From: Eulemur rufifrons
Lineage: Eukaryota > Chordata > Mammalia > Primates > Lemuridae
Assembly (NCBI RefSeq): GCF_041146395.1
Contig: NC_090986.1
Coordinates: forward strand, 39,468,001-39,532,000
DNA length: 64,000 bases
Direction: 5' to 3'
Position numbers and translations under genes: made by a program. Of this stretch, positions 1 to 11,617 are shown one piece after another. The notes under the pieces were generated by a model. That model had not been told where the DNA came from and ran no database searches. It saw nothing but the letters and a program-made list of their open reading frames with translations. Positions within the stretch are counted from its first letter, which is position 1, and each line of letters starts with the position of its first letter.

Positions 1-779
1 TAGATCAGACATATTTTTCAGAACTAGTGGAAACTCAGAATCCTCCCTACCCAATCCCTGTACCTTCATTTGCTTAGTTTCACTGTTCTTACATTTGCTT
101 AAATGTTTTGACTTTGCCAACGTCAATGAGCACCATAACTCTCCTTAGATAAGGTATAATATGGACACATATTCTAAATCAAACCATCTTTTATTCCTAA
201 CTGTCTACTTAAAAAAAAATTCAATGGTATCCTTTATACAAACAGTAGAATTTTGTTTATAGTCCTTCTGGAAAACAAAAGGATCCATACTTCCTACAGC
301 AACTTTATAAATAAATAATGGGGCTAGTTTTGTCTCAGTTCCCATCCCAGTATTTCCAGATAAATTCCTCCTGGTGATCTAAATAGGCCCCTTTTTCTGT
401 GGCCCCAGTCTGGAGAAGATCACTTGTATTTATGTTTACAGCTTCTACTCCTCATAAACCCCGTAAATCAGGGCAACACAGATCACATAGAACTCCCAGG
501 CCCTACCTTCTTATTTGAATTTAATTTAGCACCGACTTGGTGCGATGTGATTGTGTGAGTTTTTACAGTTTTTATTTGGCTCAACTAAAGATTTAAACAT
601 AAAATAACAAATTATTTTCTTTCACACCATCCTTCATTTTGCTCAAGCGTTCCAGTTTGTTTTTATTGTCCCCTTATGAAGTGATTGTGCTCTTTCTGAT
701 ATGAGTTCTGTGATTATTATGATAATTCCTCAGCATTATTCTTGGTCTCTTGGTTATTATAACTCTTCGGCTTGTCACC
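1..779. other. AT-rich intergenic DNA, nothing recognised
   Basis: I see no gene, RNA gene or clear repeat here. Short open frames are chance openings in AT-rich DNA without family resemblance. Confidence 0.5.
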
Positions 780-945
780 TGTATTGCTATTGTTTATTTA
801 ACCCTGAACTGTTAACTCCTCCAGAGCAAAGACCGCCTTATTTTTACACTAACATCTGTATTGTGCCCAACATACAAAAGGCGTGCAACAAATGATTACT
901 CAATAGAGAAATGCATGAAGGAATGAATGAAGACATTGCTTGATT
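780..945 (+). repeat. Probable L2 LINE 3' end
   Basis: The stretch runs through 'ctccagagcaaagaccg', a 'gtgcccaacatac' block and ends in 'gaatgaatgaa'. This order matches the familiar L2 3' end (size statement, 'cctagcacatag', 'caataaat', 'tgaatgaatgaa') in sense orientation. It is strongly diverged, so an MIR-type origin remains possible. Confidence 0.45.
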
Positions 946-1633
946 ATTATGATTCTATCAGATTATCTTTGGATCAATATTATTCAAAATTCTAAAAATA
1001 CCCACACATAGATATATAGATGAAAAATCCTAAATTAAAACACTTGATTAATTCATAGTAACAGAAAAATCATAACATATCTAGGAATAAATCTAATGAA
1101 AACTGTACAAGACTGCTATATAGAAAACTACAAAACCGACTGATAGAAATCAAAGGAAGATTTAAATAAATAATGGGATTGCCATGTTCATGCCTTGGAA
1201 GACCCAATATTTTAAAAATACCAGTTTTTCCTAAATTCATGTATAAATTCAGTGTAATCTCAACCAAAATCCCAGCAGGTATTTTGGGGAAATTGATGAG
1301 TTAATTCTAAAATGTATTTGAAATTGCAAAGGGCCAAGAATAGCCCTGGAGAAAGATTACTACAAGAAGTCAAGCTTTACTATAAAGCTGTTATAGTTTA
1401 ACAGGTGTGATATTGGCTTAAGGGTAAACATACAGACCATGAAAAAGAAAAGTACATCCAGAAACTGACCCATAATTAGAACTGTCGCCTGATTTATGAC
1501 AAAGGTGACATTGCAGTGCAGCAGGGAAAAATGGACTTTTTACATAAATGATTTGATGTCACTTGAACATCTACATGGAAAACAGTGAATCATGACCCCT
1601 TCCCCAGCCTCACACAAGACATGAAACCAGTAT

Positions 1634-1779
1634 TATATTCCATTTTATTTATTTATTTATTTATTTATTTTTCCCTCCCCCACCCCCCACCTCAGTCTGA
1701 TATCCGATTGGTGTTGTTCCTAGATGTGTATTTAGGTGATGTTCAGGGAAACCAATTTTCTGGTGTATATTCCATTTTA
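1634..1779 (-). mobile_element. Short retro-insert flanked by a perfect 14-bp target-site duplication
   Basis: The 14-mer tatattccatttta occurs exactly at 1634-1647 and again at 1766-1779. Between them are 118 bases that start with a (TTTA)n tract and continue through a C-rich run. Read on the minus strand this is a short body with a G-rich stretch followed by an (AAAT)n tail, the arrangement left by L1-machinery insertion. The body may be a truncated strepsirrhine L1 3' UTR piece, but I cannot name it with confidence. Confidence 0.6.
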
Positions 1780-2430
1780 GATGTATAGGAGATCTAAGTG
1801 TGAAAGTAAAATAATAAAACTGTTTTTAAAGAATCAAAAAATTTCCATAAACTTAAGCAAAGAATAGATTACCTAAATAAGGTAAGAAATTCACTAGCCA
1901 TAAAAGAAAAAGTTATAAATTAAACTTCCCTGTTAAAATTAAAAATTTATATGAATCAGAACATGATTAAGGACTGAAAAGGAAATACATAAACTGGCAG
2001 AAGATATTCGCTAGACATATATTCAACAAAGAATATTTGATTTCCAGGATAAAAGAGAACTCCTACAAATCAATAAGAAAATGGCACACAATGGAATAAA
2101 AAAATAGCCAAAAGTTTTGAACAGACATTTTACAAATGAGGATATTTGTGTGGCTAATAAAGATATGAAAGGTATTCAATTTCAATAATCATCAGGGAAA
2201 TGCCAATTAAACCACAGTGATATAGCAGGCACATACACACCAGAATGGCTAAAATCCAAAAAAACAATACCATATTTACTGAGATCATGAAGTAACTGGA
2301 ACCCTTATATAATGCTGTTAGGAATACAAATCAGTTCAACCAATTTGGAAAACTGTCAGTATCTATTAAACCTGAATGTACTCAAATTCAATGACCCAGC
2401 ATTCACAAAGTGTATAAACCACAAAAAATA

Positions 2431-2811
2431 TCGTTATAGACTGAACTGTGATCTCCAAATTTCATACAGTGAAGTCCTGACCCCCAATGTGATTGTATTT
2501 ATTTGGAGATAGGGCCTTCAAGGAGGTAATATTAAATGACTGATATGAGTGGGGCCTAATTCAATAGAAATGGTATCATTATAAGAGGAGGAAGAGTCAA
2601 CAGGAGCATTGGCACAGAGGCAAGACTGTGTGAGGACACAGTGAGAGGGTGGCCATCTACAAGCTAAGGAGAGAAGCTTCTGGAGAAACCAAACCTGCTG
2701 ACTCCTTAACTTTGTACATCCAGTCTCCAGAACTGCAAGAAAATAAATTTCTGTTGTTTAAACAACACAGTCTTTGCTATTTTGTTATGACAGCCCTAGC
2801 TGACTAATACG
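2431..2811 (+). mobile_element. Solo LTR of the MLT1/MaLR group (ERVL-MaLR)
   Basis: The element opens with 'ttatagactgaactgtg', passes 'tttggagatagggcctt', 'tgtgaggacacag' and 'ctccagaactgcaag', carries an AATAAA-type signal (aaaataaatttctg), and closes with 'ctgactaatac'. This order is the standard MLT1-type LTR. It sits inside the L1 copy, whose sequence continues on both sides. It is a non-coding LTR relic with no internal retroviral genes. Confidence 0.85.
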
Positions 2812-3305
2812 AATGCATTCAAGATATTCACAAAAAGATTTGTGCGAGAATGTTCCTAGCAACACTATTGAGAATAACCCAAATCTGGAAACAGTCCAGA
2901 TTTCCATCTAGTGTAGATTATATAAATTACATTTATTTATACAATAGAATATAATTTGGCAGTGAAAACTAATAGATTACAGCTAGACACAGCAACATGA
3001 ATAACTAACACAAACATGATGTTGAGCAAAATAAACTAAGTACAAAAGAGTCCATATCGAATTCATATAAAGTAATTATGAATCAGCAAAAATGAATCTT
3101 GTGTTAGAAATTCATGAGACTGGTTACCCTTGGGAGCCGGTAACAGGAAGGGAGTGCAAGGGGGCTTTCTGAGATGCTACCAATATCCTGATCTCTCAAT
3201 TTCAGTGAGTGCTGGTTACATGCATATGTCTCCTTTGTGAAAAGTCATTGAACTGTACCATTTATGCAGTTTTTGTACATATATTATACTTCAATAACAA
3301 CAAGC

Positions 3306-4563
3306 AAGTGATATCTGGGATTCAAATCCAGACTTCCAGGCTCCCAAATCTCTTGACTTCTTATTACACTGTTAAATGGTTTTATATTCCAATCATATCA
3401 GGTAGTCCTAGATATCTGTGCACATTATTCTCTCATCATCTATACCAACAATTCATGTCATTAAAGATCTAGAACTTTTGCTATGACTAAATAGCTCCAC
3501 ATAGTAAGGTTCTCTTTACTGAAACTCTCCTTCCTTTTCTTTTCAGGACAGTTCTGTTCTCCCCAATTCAGAGAGCAAGCATCTTCCATACGTATTGTTT
3601 TCTCCCATAAATCTCAGAAGCTGGCAGGGTTTTGCTGCTCACAAAACACCCTGCATGCTTACACAGACTTGAAGTTTCCCATGCTGAGTCATCCTGGGAA
3701 TGTTGCAAAGCCCATGGCTTTAAAAGTTCTCAGAAACTATTTAACCTCCAGTTCATCAAATGCATCCAAATTCTAACATATGGCAAGAAGTAGTGCATGG
3801 ATTTTCTCTTCTTTCTTTTAGCTCGTAACTTTCCATTTAAATCTCCCAAGTAGTTACCCTTTCACCTAACAATTTTCTTTTTGATCTAACCAATTTTTTT
3901 CCACAATGAAGTCATCTGAGGCATGTTTCTCAAGTGTGACACAAGCCTAAATAAGAGCCCCCACGCCCAGAGATTTTCTATCTATTTATTTAAAATTAAT
4001 TAAAGCTATCTGTGGAGGAACTAAAGCACACTTGATGTAAAAATAATTGTTTTATTTTTATTGACATGAGTTTTTCTATTCTGTGCACTTAATTAAACTG
4101 ATTATAATGACTTTTTTAAAAATAAAATGAAAATATTAAATTAAATTTAATTAATTAAATCTCAGATGTGTTCAAAATCTTTAATATATTTTCATTGATT
4201 ATCAACAGTTCTAATTGGCATTTTCACCAATTTCTAAATGTGTATTACCTTTGATAAAAATAATTGTATTTTACCTTGAAGGAAATATAAAGAAAGAAAT
4301 AGAACCAAAATTCATGTTAAATAAAACAAATTATATTTGTCATTTTTCACATATTTACTATTAATATTAAATCATCCCACTTTTCCTGTTCTCTGTTTGA
4401 AAAAAAAAAATCTAAACCTCAGAATTTACTGAGTCAGTATGTCTGACTAGTCTTTTGTGGTCAATGGTCATACTCGCCTCTCTGCCACATTCTCAGAAAA
4501 GATATTCATTTCCACATGGAAGTCAGCAGCTTGTTTCTGCTGATCAAAGAAGGAAAGCAAATC
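3306..4563. other. AT-rich intergenic DNA, possible MIR scrap at its left edge
   Basis: Bases 3316-3380 contain 'gggattcaaatccagact' followed by a tail that resembles the tRNA-related part of an antisense MIR. The rest (3381-4563) shows no gene or recognisable element. It includes very AT-rich DNA around 4030-4360. Confidence 0.4.
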
Positions 4564-4656
4564 CATCTCTTTTTTTTCTCTGTCCCTTTCTTCTCTCCCT
4601 CCTCCTATTTTCCTTCTCTCCCTCCCTTCCTCCCTCCCTCCCCCTCTCCCTCCTAC
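4564..4656 (+). repeat. Polypyrimidine tract, (TCCC)n-like
   Basis: About 90 bases are almost pure C and T, ending in tandem CCTCCCTCCCTC-type units. It is a low-complexity, mirror-like homopyrimidine run of the kind that can adopt triplex structure. No coding role is visible. Confidence 0.8.
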
Positions 4657-5087
4657 TTAACTTTTGAAAAAACAATTGCACAAGAAATTATAAAGACCCA
4701 AACATATATTTCCCAAAAATTATACAAAGATACATCTTTTTATTTTAGCCTCAGTATGCACAGAAGGAATGGATTTTTACATGGGAAAAGTAAATGCTTT
4801 GCAATGTTTCAAGAAAAAATAAAAATGTAGTTGGATCAGACATTAATCAAGCCTTGGATGTGATCCCTTTACTCTAGACCATCAGGGGCTATAATCTACG
4901 GATCTTTTCTTTCCAGACCATTCTAAAATGCATTCCAACTCACAGTACCAATTCAGCTTCTTGAATCACTTTTCCCCTGTTCTGCACCTCATTTCTTATT
5001 TCATTTCTCATGACTTTCTCTACTATAAATGTAGTGGGTGAAAGTACCATATTGCTTCCCTTTGTGATTTATATCAGCAGGTATTAA
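4657..5087. other. Intergenic DNA, nothing recognised
   Basis: No gene or named repeat was seen. The small frames over the adjoining pyrimidine tract are low-complexity artefacts. Confidence 0.4.
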
Positions 5088-5232
5088 TTCTCTTAATGAA
5101 TCATCAAATATTTATCAAGAGCCTACCATGTGCCAGCTACTATTTTAGGTGCTAGGGCACAGATTTGAACAAGACAGTTAAGAAGATGTCACACTAATAA
5201 ATAAATAACACAATGTCAGGAAGTGATATGAA
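5088..5232 (-). repeat. L2 LINE 3' end, antisense (left half of a split copy)
   Basis: The stretch reads 'caaatatttatcaagagcc', 'accatgtgccagctact' and 'gaacaagacagtt'. This is the reverse of the well-known L2 3' end. The L2 sequence stops near 5232 and resumes near 7496 beyond an inserted L1. Confidence 0.7.
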
Positions 5233-7495
5233 CTATCCAAAAAGGAAATTGAGAAGATAATCCCATTTACAATAGCATCAAAAAGAATAAAATACTTAAG
5301 AATAAATCTAATCAGGGAGATGGAAGATGTACACTGAAAACTGTAAAACACAGATGGAGAAATTTAAAGCAGATAAAAATAAATAGATATTCCATGTTCA
5401 TGGATTGGAAGAACTAATATTATTAAAATGTCTATACAACCCAAAATAATCTACAGATTCAATGCAATCCCTGTCAAAATCTTGAAGACACAATGAGACA
5501 AGAAAAAAAATTCATATGTAGCCTCAAGAGACCCCCAAATAGCCAAAGGAATCTTGAGTAAAAAGAACAAAGCTGGAGGCATCACACTTCCTAATTTCAA
5601 CTTATATAATAAGGTACTGGCATGAAAACAGATATATAGACCAATGAAACAAAATAGAAAGCCCAGAAATAAACCCATGTATATACAGTCAACTGATTTT
5701 CTACAGAGTGCCAAGAATATATTAATATAATGGGGAAAGAACAGTCTTTTCAATAAATGGGGTTGAGAAAACTGGATATCTACATGCAGAAGAATGAAAT
5801 TGGACCCTTATCTTTCATCCTACACAAAAATTAATTCAAAATAGATTAGAGATTTTAATGTAAAATTTGAAACCCTAAAACATCTAGAAGAAAACTTAAG
5901 GGAAAATCTTCTTGACACTGGTTATGACAATGATTTCTTAGACAGGACACCAAAAGCACAAGCAACAAAAGCAAAACTAGATAGTGGGACTACAACAAAT
6001 GTAAACAATGTCTGCACAGCAAAGGAAACAATCAACAGAGTAAAAAGGCAAACTATGGAATAGAAGAAGGTATTTGCAAACCTTGTGTCTGATGAAGGGA
6101 GGGTTAATAACCAAACTACATAAAGAATTCCAACAAGACAATACCAAAATAATAATAATATAATAATTAGATTAAAATAGGCAAAATACTGAAAGAGACA
6201 TTTCTCCAAAAAAGACATACAAATGGCCAAACACATAAGATGAAAAGATAATCAACATCACTTATCCTCAGGGAAATACAAATTGAAACCACAAGGAGAT
6301 ATGACCTCATACCGATTAGGATGGCTGTTATCAAGAAAACAAAAGGCAAGTGTTGGAAAGGTTGTGGATAAATTAGAAGTTTTGTACACTGTTAATGGAA
6401 AATGGTGCAGCCACTATGGAACACAGTATGGAGGTTCCTCAAAAAATTAAAAATAGGATTACCATATGATCCAGCAATCCTACTTCTAGGCATACAGCCA
6501 AAAGAACTGAAATCAGGATCTTGAAGAGGTATCTGCACTCCCATGTTCCTTGTAGCATTATTCACAATAGCCAAGATACAGAAACAACCCAAATGTCCAT
6601 TACAGATGAATGATAAAGAAAATGTGGTATAAACATGCAATGGAATATTGTTCAACCTTAAAAAAGAAGAAAATTTTATCATTTATGACAACACAGATGG
6701 ATCCAGAAGATAATATGCTAAGTGAGATAAGTGAGTCACAAAAGGACAACTACTGCGTGATTCCTCTTATACATGAGAGGCATCTAAAATAGCCAAAGCT
6801 GTAGAAATACACAATCGAATGATGTGAGCAGGGAATGGGAGGTGGGAGATTTGAGGAGTTGTTATTCAATGGGTATAAATTTATAGTTATACAAGATGAG
6901 TAAATTTCAGAGAACTGCTGTACAACCCAGTGTGTACAGTTAGTAATAAGATATTGTGAACTTAAAAATTTATTAACAGGGGGCCGGGTGCAGGAACTCA
7001 TGCCTTTAGCACTCTGGGAGGCTGAGGCGGGAGGATCACTTGAGATCAGGAGTTCCAGACCAGCCTGAGCAAGAGCGAGACTCCATCTCTACTAAAAGTA
7101 GAAAAAATTAGCTGGGCTTGATAGCACACACCTGTAGTTCTAGCTACTCGGGAAGCTGAGGCAGGAGGACTGCTAGAGCCCAGGAGTTTGAGGTGACAGT
7201 GAGCTATGATAATGATGATGCCACTGTATTCTACCCAGGACAACATAGTGAGACTCTGTCTCAAAAAAAAAAAAAAAAATTTTGTTAAGAGGGTGTATCT
7301 CATGTTAAATGTCATTACACATAAACAAAACAACACACAGGGATACAAGGAAACTTCTGGAGGTGGTGGATATGATTATTACCTGGCTTATGATAATAAC
7401 ATGTGTGTATACATTTGTCCAAACTAATCAAATTGCATACATTAATTGTATGCAGCTTTTCATATACCAAGGATACCTCAACAAATCTGGGGGGA
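5233..7495 (+). mobile_element. L1 retrotransposon, 5'-truncated, with nested Alu
   Basis: Sense L1 runs from the ORF2 C-terminal third ('aatcccatttacaatagc' near 5259) through 'ggaggcatcacacttcc' (5574), 'tgtctgcacagcaaag' (6009) and 'gatccagcaatcctactt' (6469) into the 3' UTR. The ORF2 frame is broken. The element lies inside an antisense L2. The flanks share an imperfect duplication beginning aagtgat (near 5221 and 7497), as expected for a target-site duplication. An Alu interrupts the 3' UTR. Confidence 0.85.
6982..7279 (+). mobile_element. Alu SINE, strepsirrhine type
   Basis: This is a full dimeric Alu starting ggccgggtgcagg, with the 7SL-derived left arm, the middle A-rich linker (gtagaaaaaattagctggg), the right arm and a 17-nt A tail at 7263-7279. 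The left arm carries 'gagcaagagcgagac', typical of lemur and galago Alus. Near-matching flanks (about 6965-6981 and 7276-7293, ending gggg/aggg) look like a target-site duplication. It inserted into the 3' UTR of the surrounding L1. Confidence 0.95.
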
Positions 7496-7975
7496 AAGTG
7501 ATGTAAGTAAATAAATTGGCATGAAGGAATAGAGAGTTAAGGGGTGGAGAGACTATTTTAGAGTGTAGTAGAGAAGTCCTCTCTAAGGAGAAGCCTCAAG
7601 AAGCAGGACCTCAATGCAGTGAGGGACAAAGACAGGTGAACATCTGGGGTAGAGAATTTCAGTCTGGAGGAGAGGGGAACAGGGGAAAAGGTTCAGCAAG
7701 AGCAAGACCCCGTGGAAAGGGTAAGCACGGCATGTTTAAGGATCTGCAGGGGGGCTGGAGTGGCTGGAGTGGACTGGGGGATTGAGTTAAAAAAGGGGGT
7801 TGGACAGCTTGCCAGGATAGATCAGTTAGGGCCTTTTAGGCAGTGGCAAGGAGTTAGGAATTTTATGGCATTTACCTTCCAAATTATATTTGGAACTACA
7901 ATTGGACTGTTTCAGTTACTGGAAGACATTGGAAAGTCTTGAGTAGGGAAACAACTTGAAATGACTTAGACTTTT
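7496..7975 (-). repeat. L2 LINE, antisense (right half of the split copy)
   Basis: The sequence continues the reversed L2 pattern: a 'gaagtcctctctaaggag' block, 'acctcaatgcagtgaggg', 'gaacatctggggtagag', 'gagtggctggagtgga', 'ttagggccttttaggcag' and 'cattggaaagtcttgag'. Together with 5088-5232 it forms one old L2 copy. Confidence 0.7.
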
Positions 7976-9573
7976 ATTTGGTCTTGCTGGCTGGGGTGTG
8001 AAGAATTAACTGTAGGGATAGCAAGAATGCAGGGGTCCCTTCAGGTTATCTCTGTCTCTGCTAGCTATACATAGAGCCTTGGACATTTCTCAGGCATGCC
8101 TTGAACTCTCCAGCTTAGCAATTCACTCTCTCCCTACCTCCTTCCTCACCTATCTTGCCTGACTCAAACCTAAGACTCTTGCCATGACTTCTGCTGCATC
8201 AACAGGGGACTCCTCAGCTGATTCCTGTGACTGAGGAACAATCCACACTTCCACAACTGACTTACACTTATTGGAGTACACTCTATAGCTCCCCTAGAAA
8301 ATGCCACCACTATGCTGGAATATTCTAGAATCTTTGTTTGTTTATTATATTTCACATTCCTTGTATTTTACTGGGTCTAGAATTTAAGCTCTCTATAGCT
8401 GAAAACACTCAAGCTCAATAAGTATGTCCACAAATATAATTTCATTCCAATGTCAACCTTAGAAAAGTTTACAGTCGAACAAATATTCTTTCCTAAGCTT
8501 CCTCATCAAGGTATCTTAAGGAGTTTCACAAATCCACTCGAAAATGGAGACATCAGTTCCTGAAAAGTGTTGGAATTTTGCCTTAATCCACAGCTTGAAA
8601 AGGCAAATGAGAATGTTACAGAAACATTCCAATCAATTTTGCACAGGTCAAGAAAAACCACGTTTTTGCAAACATCACGTCCCTTATTTATTTACAACGC
8701 TAGATATGTGCAGGCTTCTGGTGTTGGTGGAATGCAGCTGACCTCACAGAAAGATTTCAGCTGCCCGCTTTCACTTTGAAGTTGTTAAAGTTTTCCAGAG
8801 CAAGTATCCCAAATTTGTGATAACACAACGTACATCATGTACAGCAAAGGCACTTATCTAAAGCAGAGTCAAGCTCTAGAATACAAGATAATGATTGCCA
8901 GTCATAAGGACATTATCCCTACTGAATAAAATGGGAATAGTGGAGGCAGGGAAGGCTTTGAAAGTAGGACAAGGGTTCCTCATGACTTTCCTTGTGAACA
9001 GGGGCCTCAGATCAGCCTGCAGTGGACATCAGAGAAATTCACGTTACCCCAGTGTGATAAATAATGAAACACAATGCATTATTGTCAGCAAGTTCTTAGA
9101 ACCTTCTCAGACCCAAGCTACCATGCAGAATGCATTACCTCAGGCTGCACAGGGTCACGAGGGAGGTAACCAAGTGTTGGGACGAGTAAATAGACATAAT
9201 TGTACCAAACTCTTGCTGTTATCACTACCCTTTAGAAAAGCTGAAATTCCATTTTGCTCAGCTGCTTTCCCTACTCTGTTGGGAAAGAACAAATGGTCTT
9301 TGCAAACAGCAATCTTGAGTGTGCAAATTTAGCTTCAAACTTTCCAGTTCAACCATAGACTGGGCTGCAGAATTAACTTTTGAAATAAATACTTTATCTT
9401 CTATTCTCACTTGAAAATATTATGGTTACATGAAAAATACTTAATGAAATTTAATATTTAAAAAAGAGAGACAATGATACACAAGATCCAATTGTGTTGC
9501 AGTTACATAACTAATAGGGACTCTGGTACCATAGGGCTGAAACAAAACTCAGTACTTCTCATGAAACAGTTTT
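7976..9573. other. Intergenic DNA, nothing recognised
   Basis: No gene or confident repeat. The longest opening (8895-9332, + strand, 145 codons) has no recognisable domain or signal peptide, so I treat it as chance. Confidence 0.45.
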
Positions 9574-9591
9574 CAAACTCTCTCCTACTAT

Positions 9592-9616
9592 GTGCTTGCT
9601 TCAGCAGCACATATAC
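9592..9616 (+). pseudogene. U6 snRNA 5' fragment, retroposed with 16-bp target-site duplications
   Basis: These 25 bases match the first 25 nt of U6 snRNA (canonical gtgctcgcttcggcagcac... start) with two C-to-T or G-to-A type differences, and then stop. The 16-mer caaactctctcctact stands immediately before (9574-9589) and again at 9616-9631. The insert is thus a minimal, 3'-truncated U6 retropseudogene with no poly(A) tail. It lacks the rest of the RNA and any Pol III promoter (no U6 TATA/PSE), so it cannot be a functional gene. Confidence 0.85.
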
Positions 9617-9631
9617 AAACTCTCTCCTACT

Positions 9632-10029
9632 TTAGAGACCAATAAAATGTCTCTTCACAATACCAAGGACCAAAGTAACTCTAAGTCTCTCCCAGATGTG
9701 GAAGGGTGATGAAAATCAGCCAGCCTCATGTTACTCCTGCCTGTTTGTCCAGCTTCAAGAGCAATCTGGGTCCTGAAAAAATTAAAGTCATTTCCAAAAT
9801 TGCCTAACTTCTTTCTAAGGGATAGTGCACAATTTTGCCCATATGTCAGAATAGCGCAGCTGACACAGCACCAGCTTGAGAGGCAGAAGACGTATTATCT
9901 GACTCACCAATGACCAGCTGCCTGTGTGACCAAAGTGGTGGACTAATGGCCCTGTTTAAGAACAATCTCTGCTACCTTTCATCCCTGGCATGCATTTGCT
10001 TTATTTCTTTCATAGCACTTAAAACTTGT
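9632..10029 (+). repeat. Possible MIR and L2 fragments
   Basis: Bases 9850-9945 ('gaggcagaagacg', then 'accagctgcctgtgtgacc') resemble the tRNA-related core of a sense MIR. Bases 9955-10029 ('tttatttctttcatagcac') resemble the sense L2 3' region, which is then cut by the antisense L1 that follows. Both calls are from short matches. Confidence 0.4.
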
Positions 10030-11135
10030 GGTTATTTTCTCCCATTCTGTAGATTGTCTATTTGCTCTAATGATTGTTTCCTTGGCTGTGCAGAAGCGTT
10101 TTAATTTAATCAAGTCCCACTTATTTTTATTGTTGCTGTGATTGCCATTGGGGTCTTCTTCATAAATTCTTTGTGTAGGCCAATATCTAGAAGAGTTTTC
10201 CAACATTTTCTTCTAGAATTCTTATGGTTTCATGGCTTACATTTAAGTCTGTTTTCTATCTTGAATTAATTTTTGTGAGTGGTGAGAGATACGGATCCTG
10301 TTTCATTTTTCTGCATGTGGCTATCCAATTTTCCCAGCACCATTTATTGAATAGGGCATCCTTTCCCCAGTGTATATTGTTGCCTGCTTTGTCAAAGATT
10401 GGTTGACTGTATTTGGATGGTTCTATATCTGGGTTTGCTGTTCTGTTCCATTAGTCTATGTCTCTATTTTTGTCCCAATAGTATGCTGTTTTGGTTATTA
10501 TAGCCTTGTAGTACAGTTTGAAGTATGATGATGGGATGCCTCCTAACTTGTTCCTTTTGTTTAAGATTGCTTTGGCTGTTCAGACTCTTTCCTGGTTCCA
10601 TCGGAAGTGTAAAATGATTTTTCCTAGATCTGGGAAATACGATGTTGGTATTTTGATGTGAATTGCATTGAATCTGTAAATCACTTTGGGTAGTGTGGAT
10701 GTTTTAACAATGTTGATTCTACCTATCCATGAGCATATGTTTTTCCACTTGTTTGTATCATTTGTGATTTCATTCCTCAGTGTTTTGTAGTTCTCTTTAT
10801 AGAGATCTTTCACCTCCTTGATTAAGTATATTCCTAGGTAGTTTATTTTCTTTGTAGCCATTGTTAACGGTATTGAGTCTTTGATTTGATTCTCAGCTTG
10901 ACCGTTATCAATTCCAGGAGTCCCTTGGTGGAATCTTTGGAGATCCTAGATATAAGATTATATAATCTGCAAAAAGCCATAAACACCTTCTTTCCTGATT
11001 TGGATACCCTTAATTTATTTCTCTTGCCTGATTGCTCTGGTTAGGACTTCCAGTACCATGTTGAACAGAAATGGTGACAGTGGGCAACCTTGTCTTGTTC
11101 CAGTTCTTATGGGAAATGCTTCAACCAATGCTTTT
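10030..11135 (-). mobile_element. L1 ORF2 fragment, antisense, lacking both ends
   Basis: The minus strand reads as L1 ORF2 sequence, from the reverse-transcriptase region toward the C-terminal half. Stations on the + strand are 'tctcccattctgtag' (10038), 'gcaccatttattgaatag' (10338), 'tttggttattatagcc' (10489), 'tattcctaggtag' (10826) and 'agtgggcaaccttgtc' (11079). A 93-codon open piece remains on the minus strand at 10580-10861. It keeps ORF2-like wording but is only a remnant. No 3' UTR or poly(T) tail is present at the left edge, which is odd for a normal insertion. Confidence 0.85.
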
Positions 11136-11617
11136 TAAGCCACAATTGTTAACGGATGTATTATTTAGAGGATTTCCTAAGAGTCTTGACTAATGAGGCA
11201 TGTCATCCAAAAAAAATCTTTGCTGTCCCTTTGGGAATTCAAACTATGTAGGGTTACATAACAGTATTCCAATACGTATGTAGCTCACTGAACAAATGCC
11301 ACCATTTCAGCTAGATATTCTCAAAAGAAAACATAAATATGAAAGATAGAAAAATAATTTCACTGCTACAACAACCCCAGCCAGATCTATGCTTATCTAT
11401 GTTGAAAGACCAATTGCGTAAAAGAAGTTCTAAATTTTATTTTTAGGAAACTATGAGAAAAAGCATCCAAAAGGACATCCATGGACATTTCTCCCATGTT
11501 TTTATCTAAAATTGGTGTTTCATTGCTTAAGAGTTGAGTTATTTTTGTGCATTCTGAATAACATCATTTTGAGAAAGGCTTATTAGAATTAGTCACGTTT
11601 TGTCATTAAAATCTAAA
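11136..11617. other. Intergenic DNA, nothing recognised
   Basis: AT-rich sequence without a gene or a repeat I can name. Confidence 0.4.

Larger units (their letters stand above)
1050..3305 (+). mobile_element. Old L1 (L1M type) 3' portion, 5'-truncated, interrupted twice
   Basis: The sense strand follows the L1 ORF2 C-terminal region and then the 3' UTR. Recognisable stations are the 'ccatgttcatg' block near 1183, the 'aaaatcccagcagg' block near 1267, 'gaagatattcgctag' near 2001, 'tcagggaaatgccaatt' near 2193, and the late 'aataacccaaatctgg' block near 2872. ORF2 is destroyed by many stops. Two younger insertions cut it: a small retro-insert (1648-1779) and a MaLR LTR (2431-2811). L1 sequence resumes in register after each, which supports a single original copy. 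Confidence 0.85.

Noticed and set aside
3316..3380. tRNA-like wording ('gggattcaaatcc')
   Set aside because: It fits the tRNA-derived part of an old MIR. No cloverleaf or full tRNA gene can be drawn.
8895..9332. 145-codon + strand open frame in the upstream desert
   Set aside because: No signal peptide, domain or repeated motif is visible, and no promoter or splice context. The length is plausible by chance.
10580..10861. 93-codon minus-strand frame resembling L1 ORF2
   Set aside because: It is a remnant of the L1 ORF2 fragment at 10030-11135 and not an intact gene.
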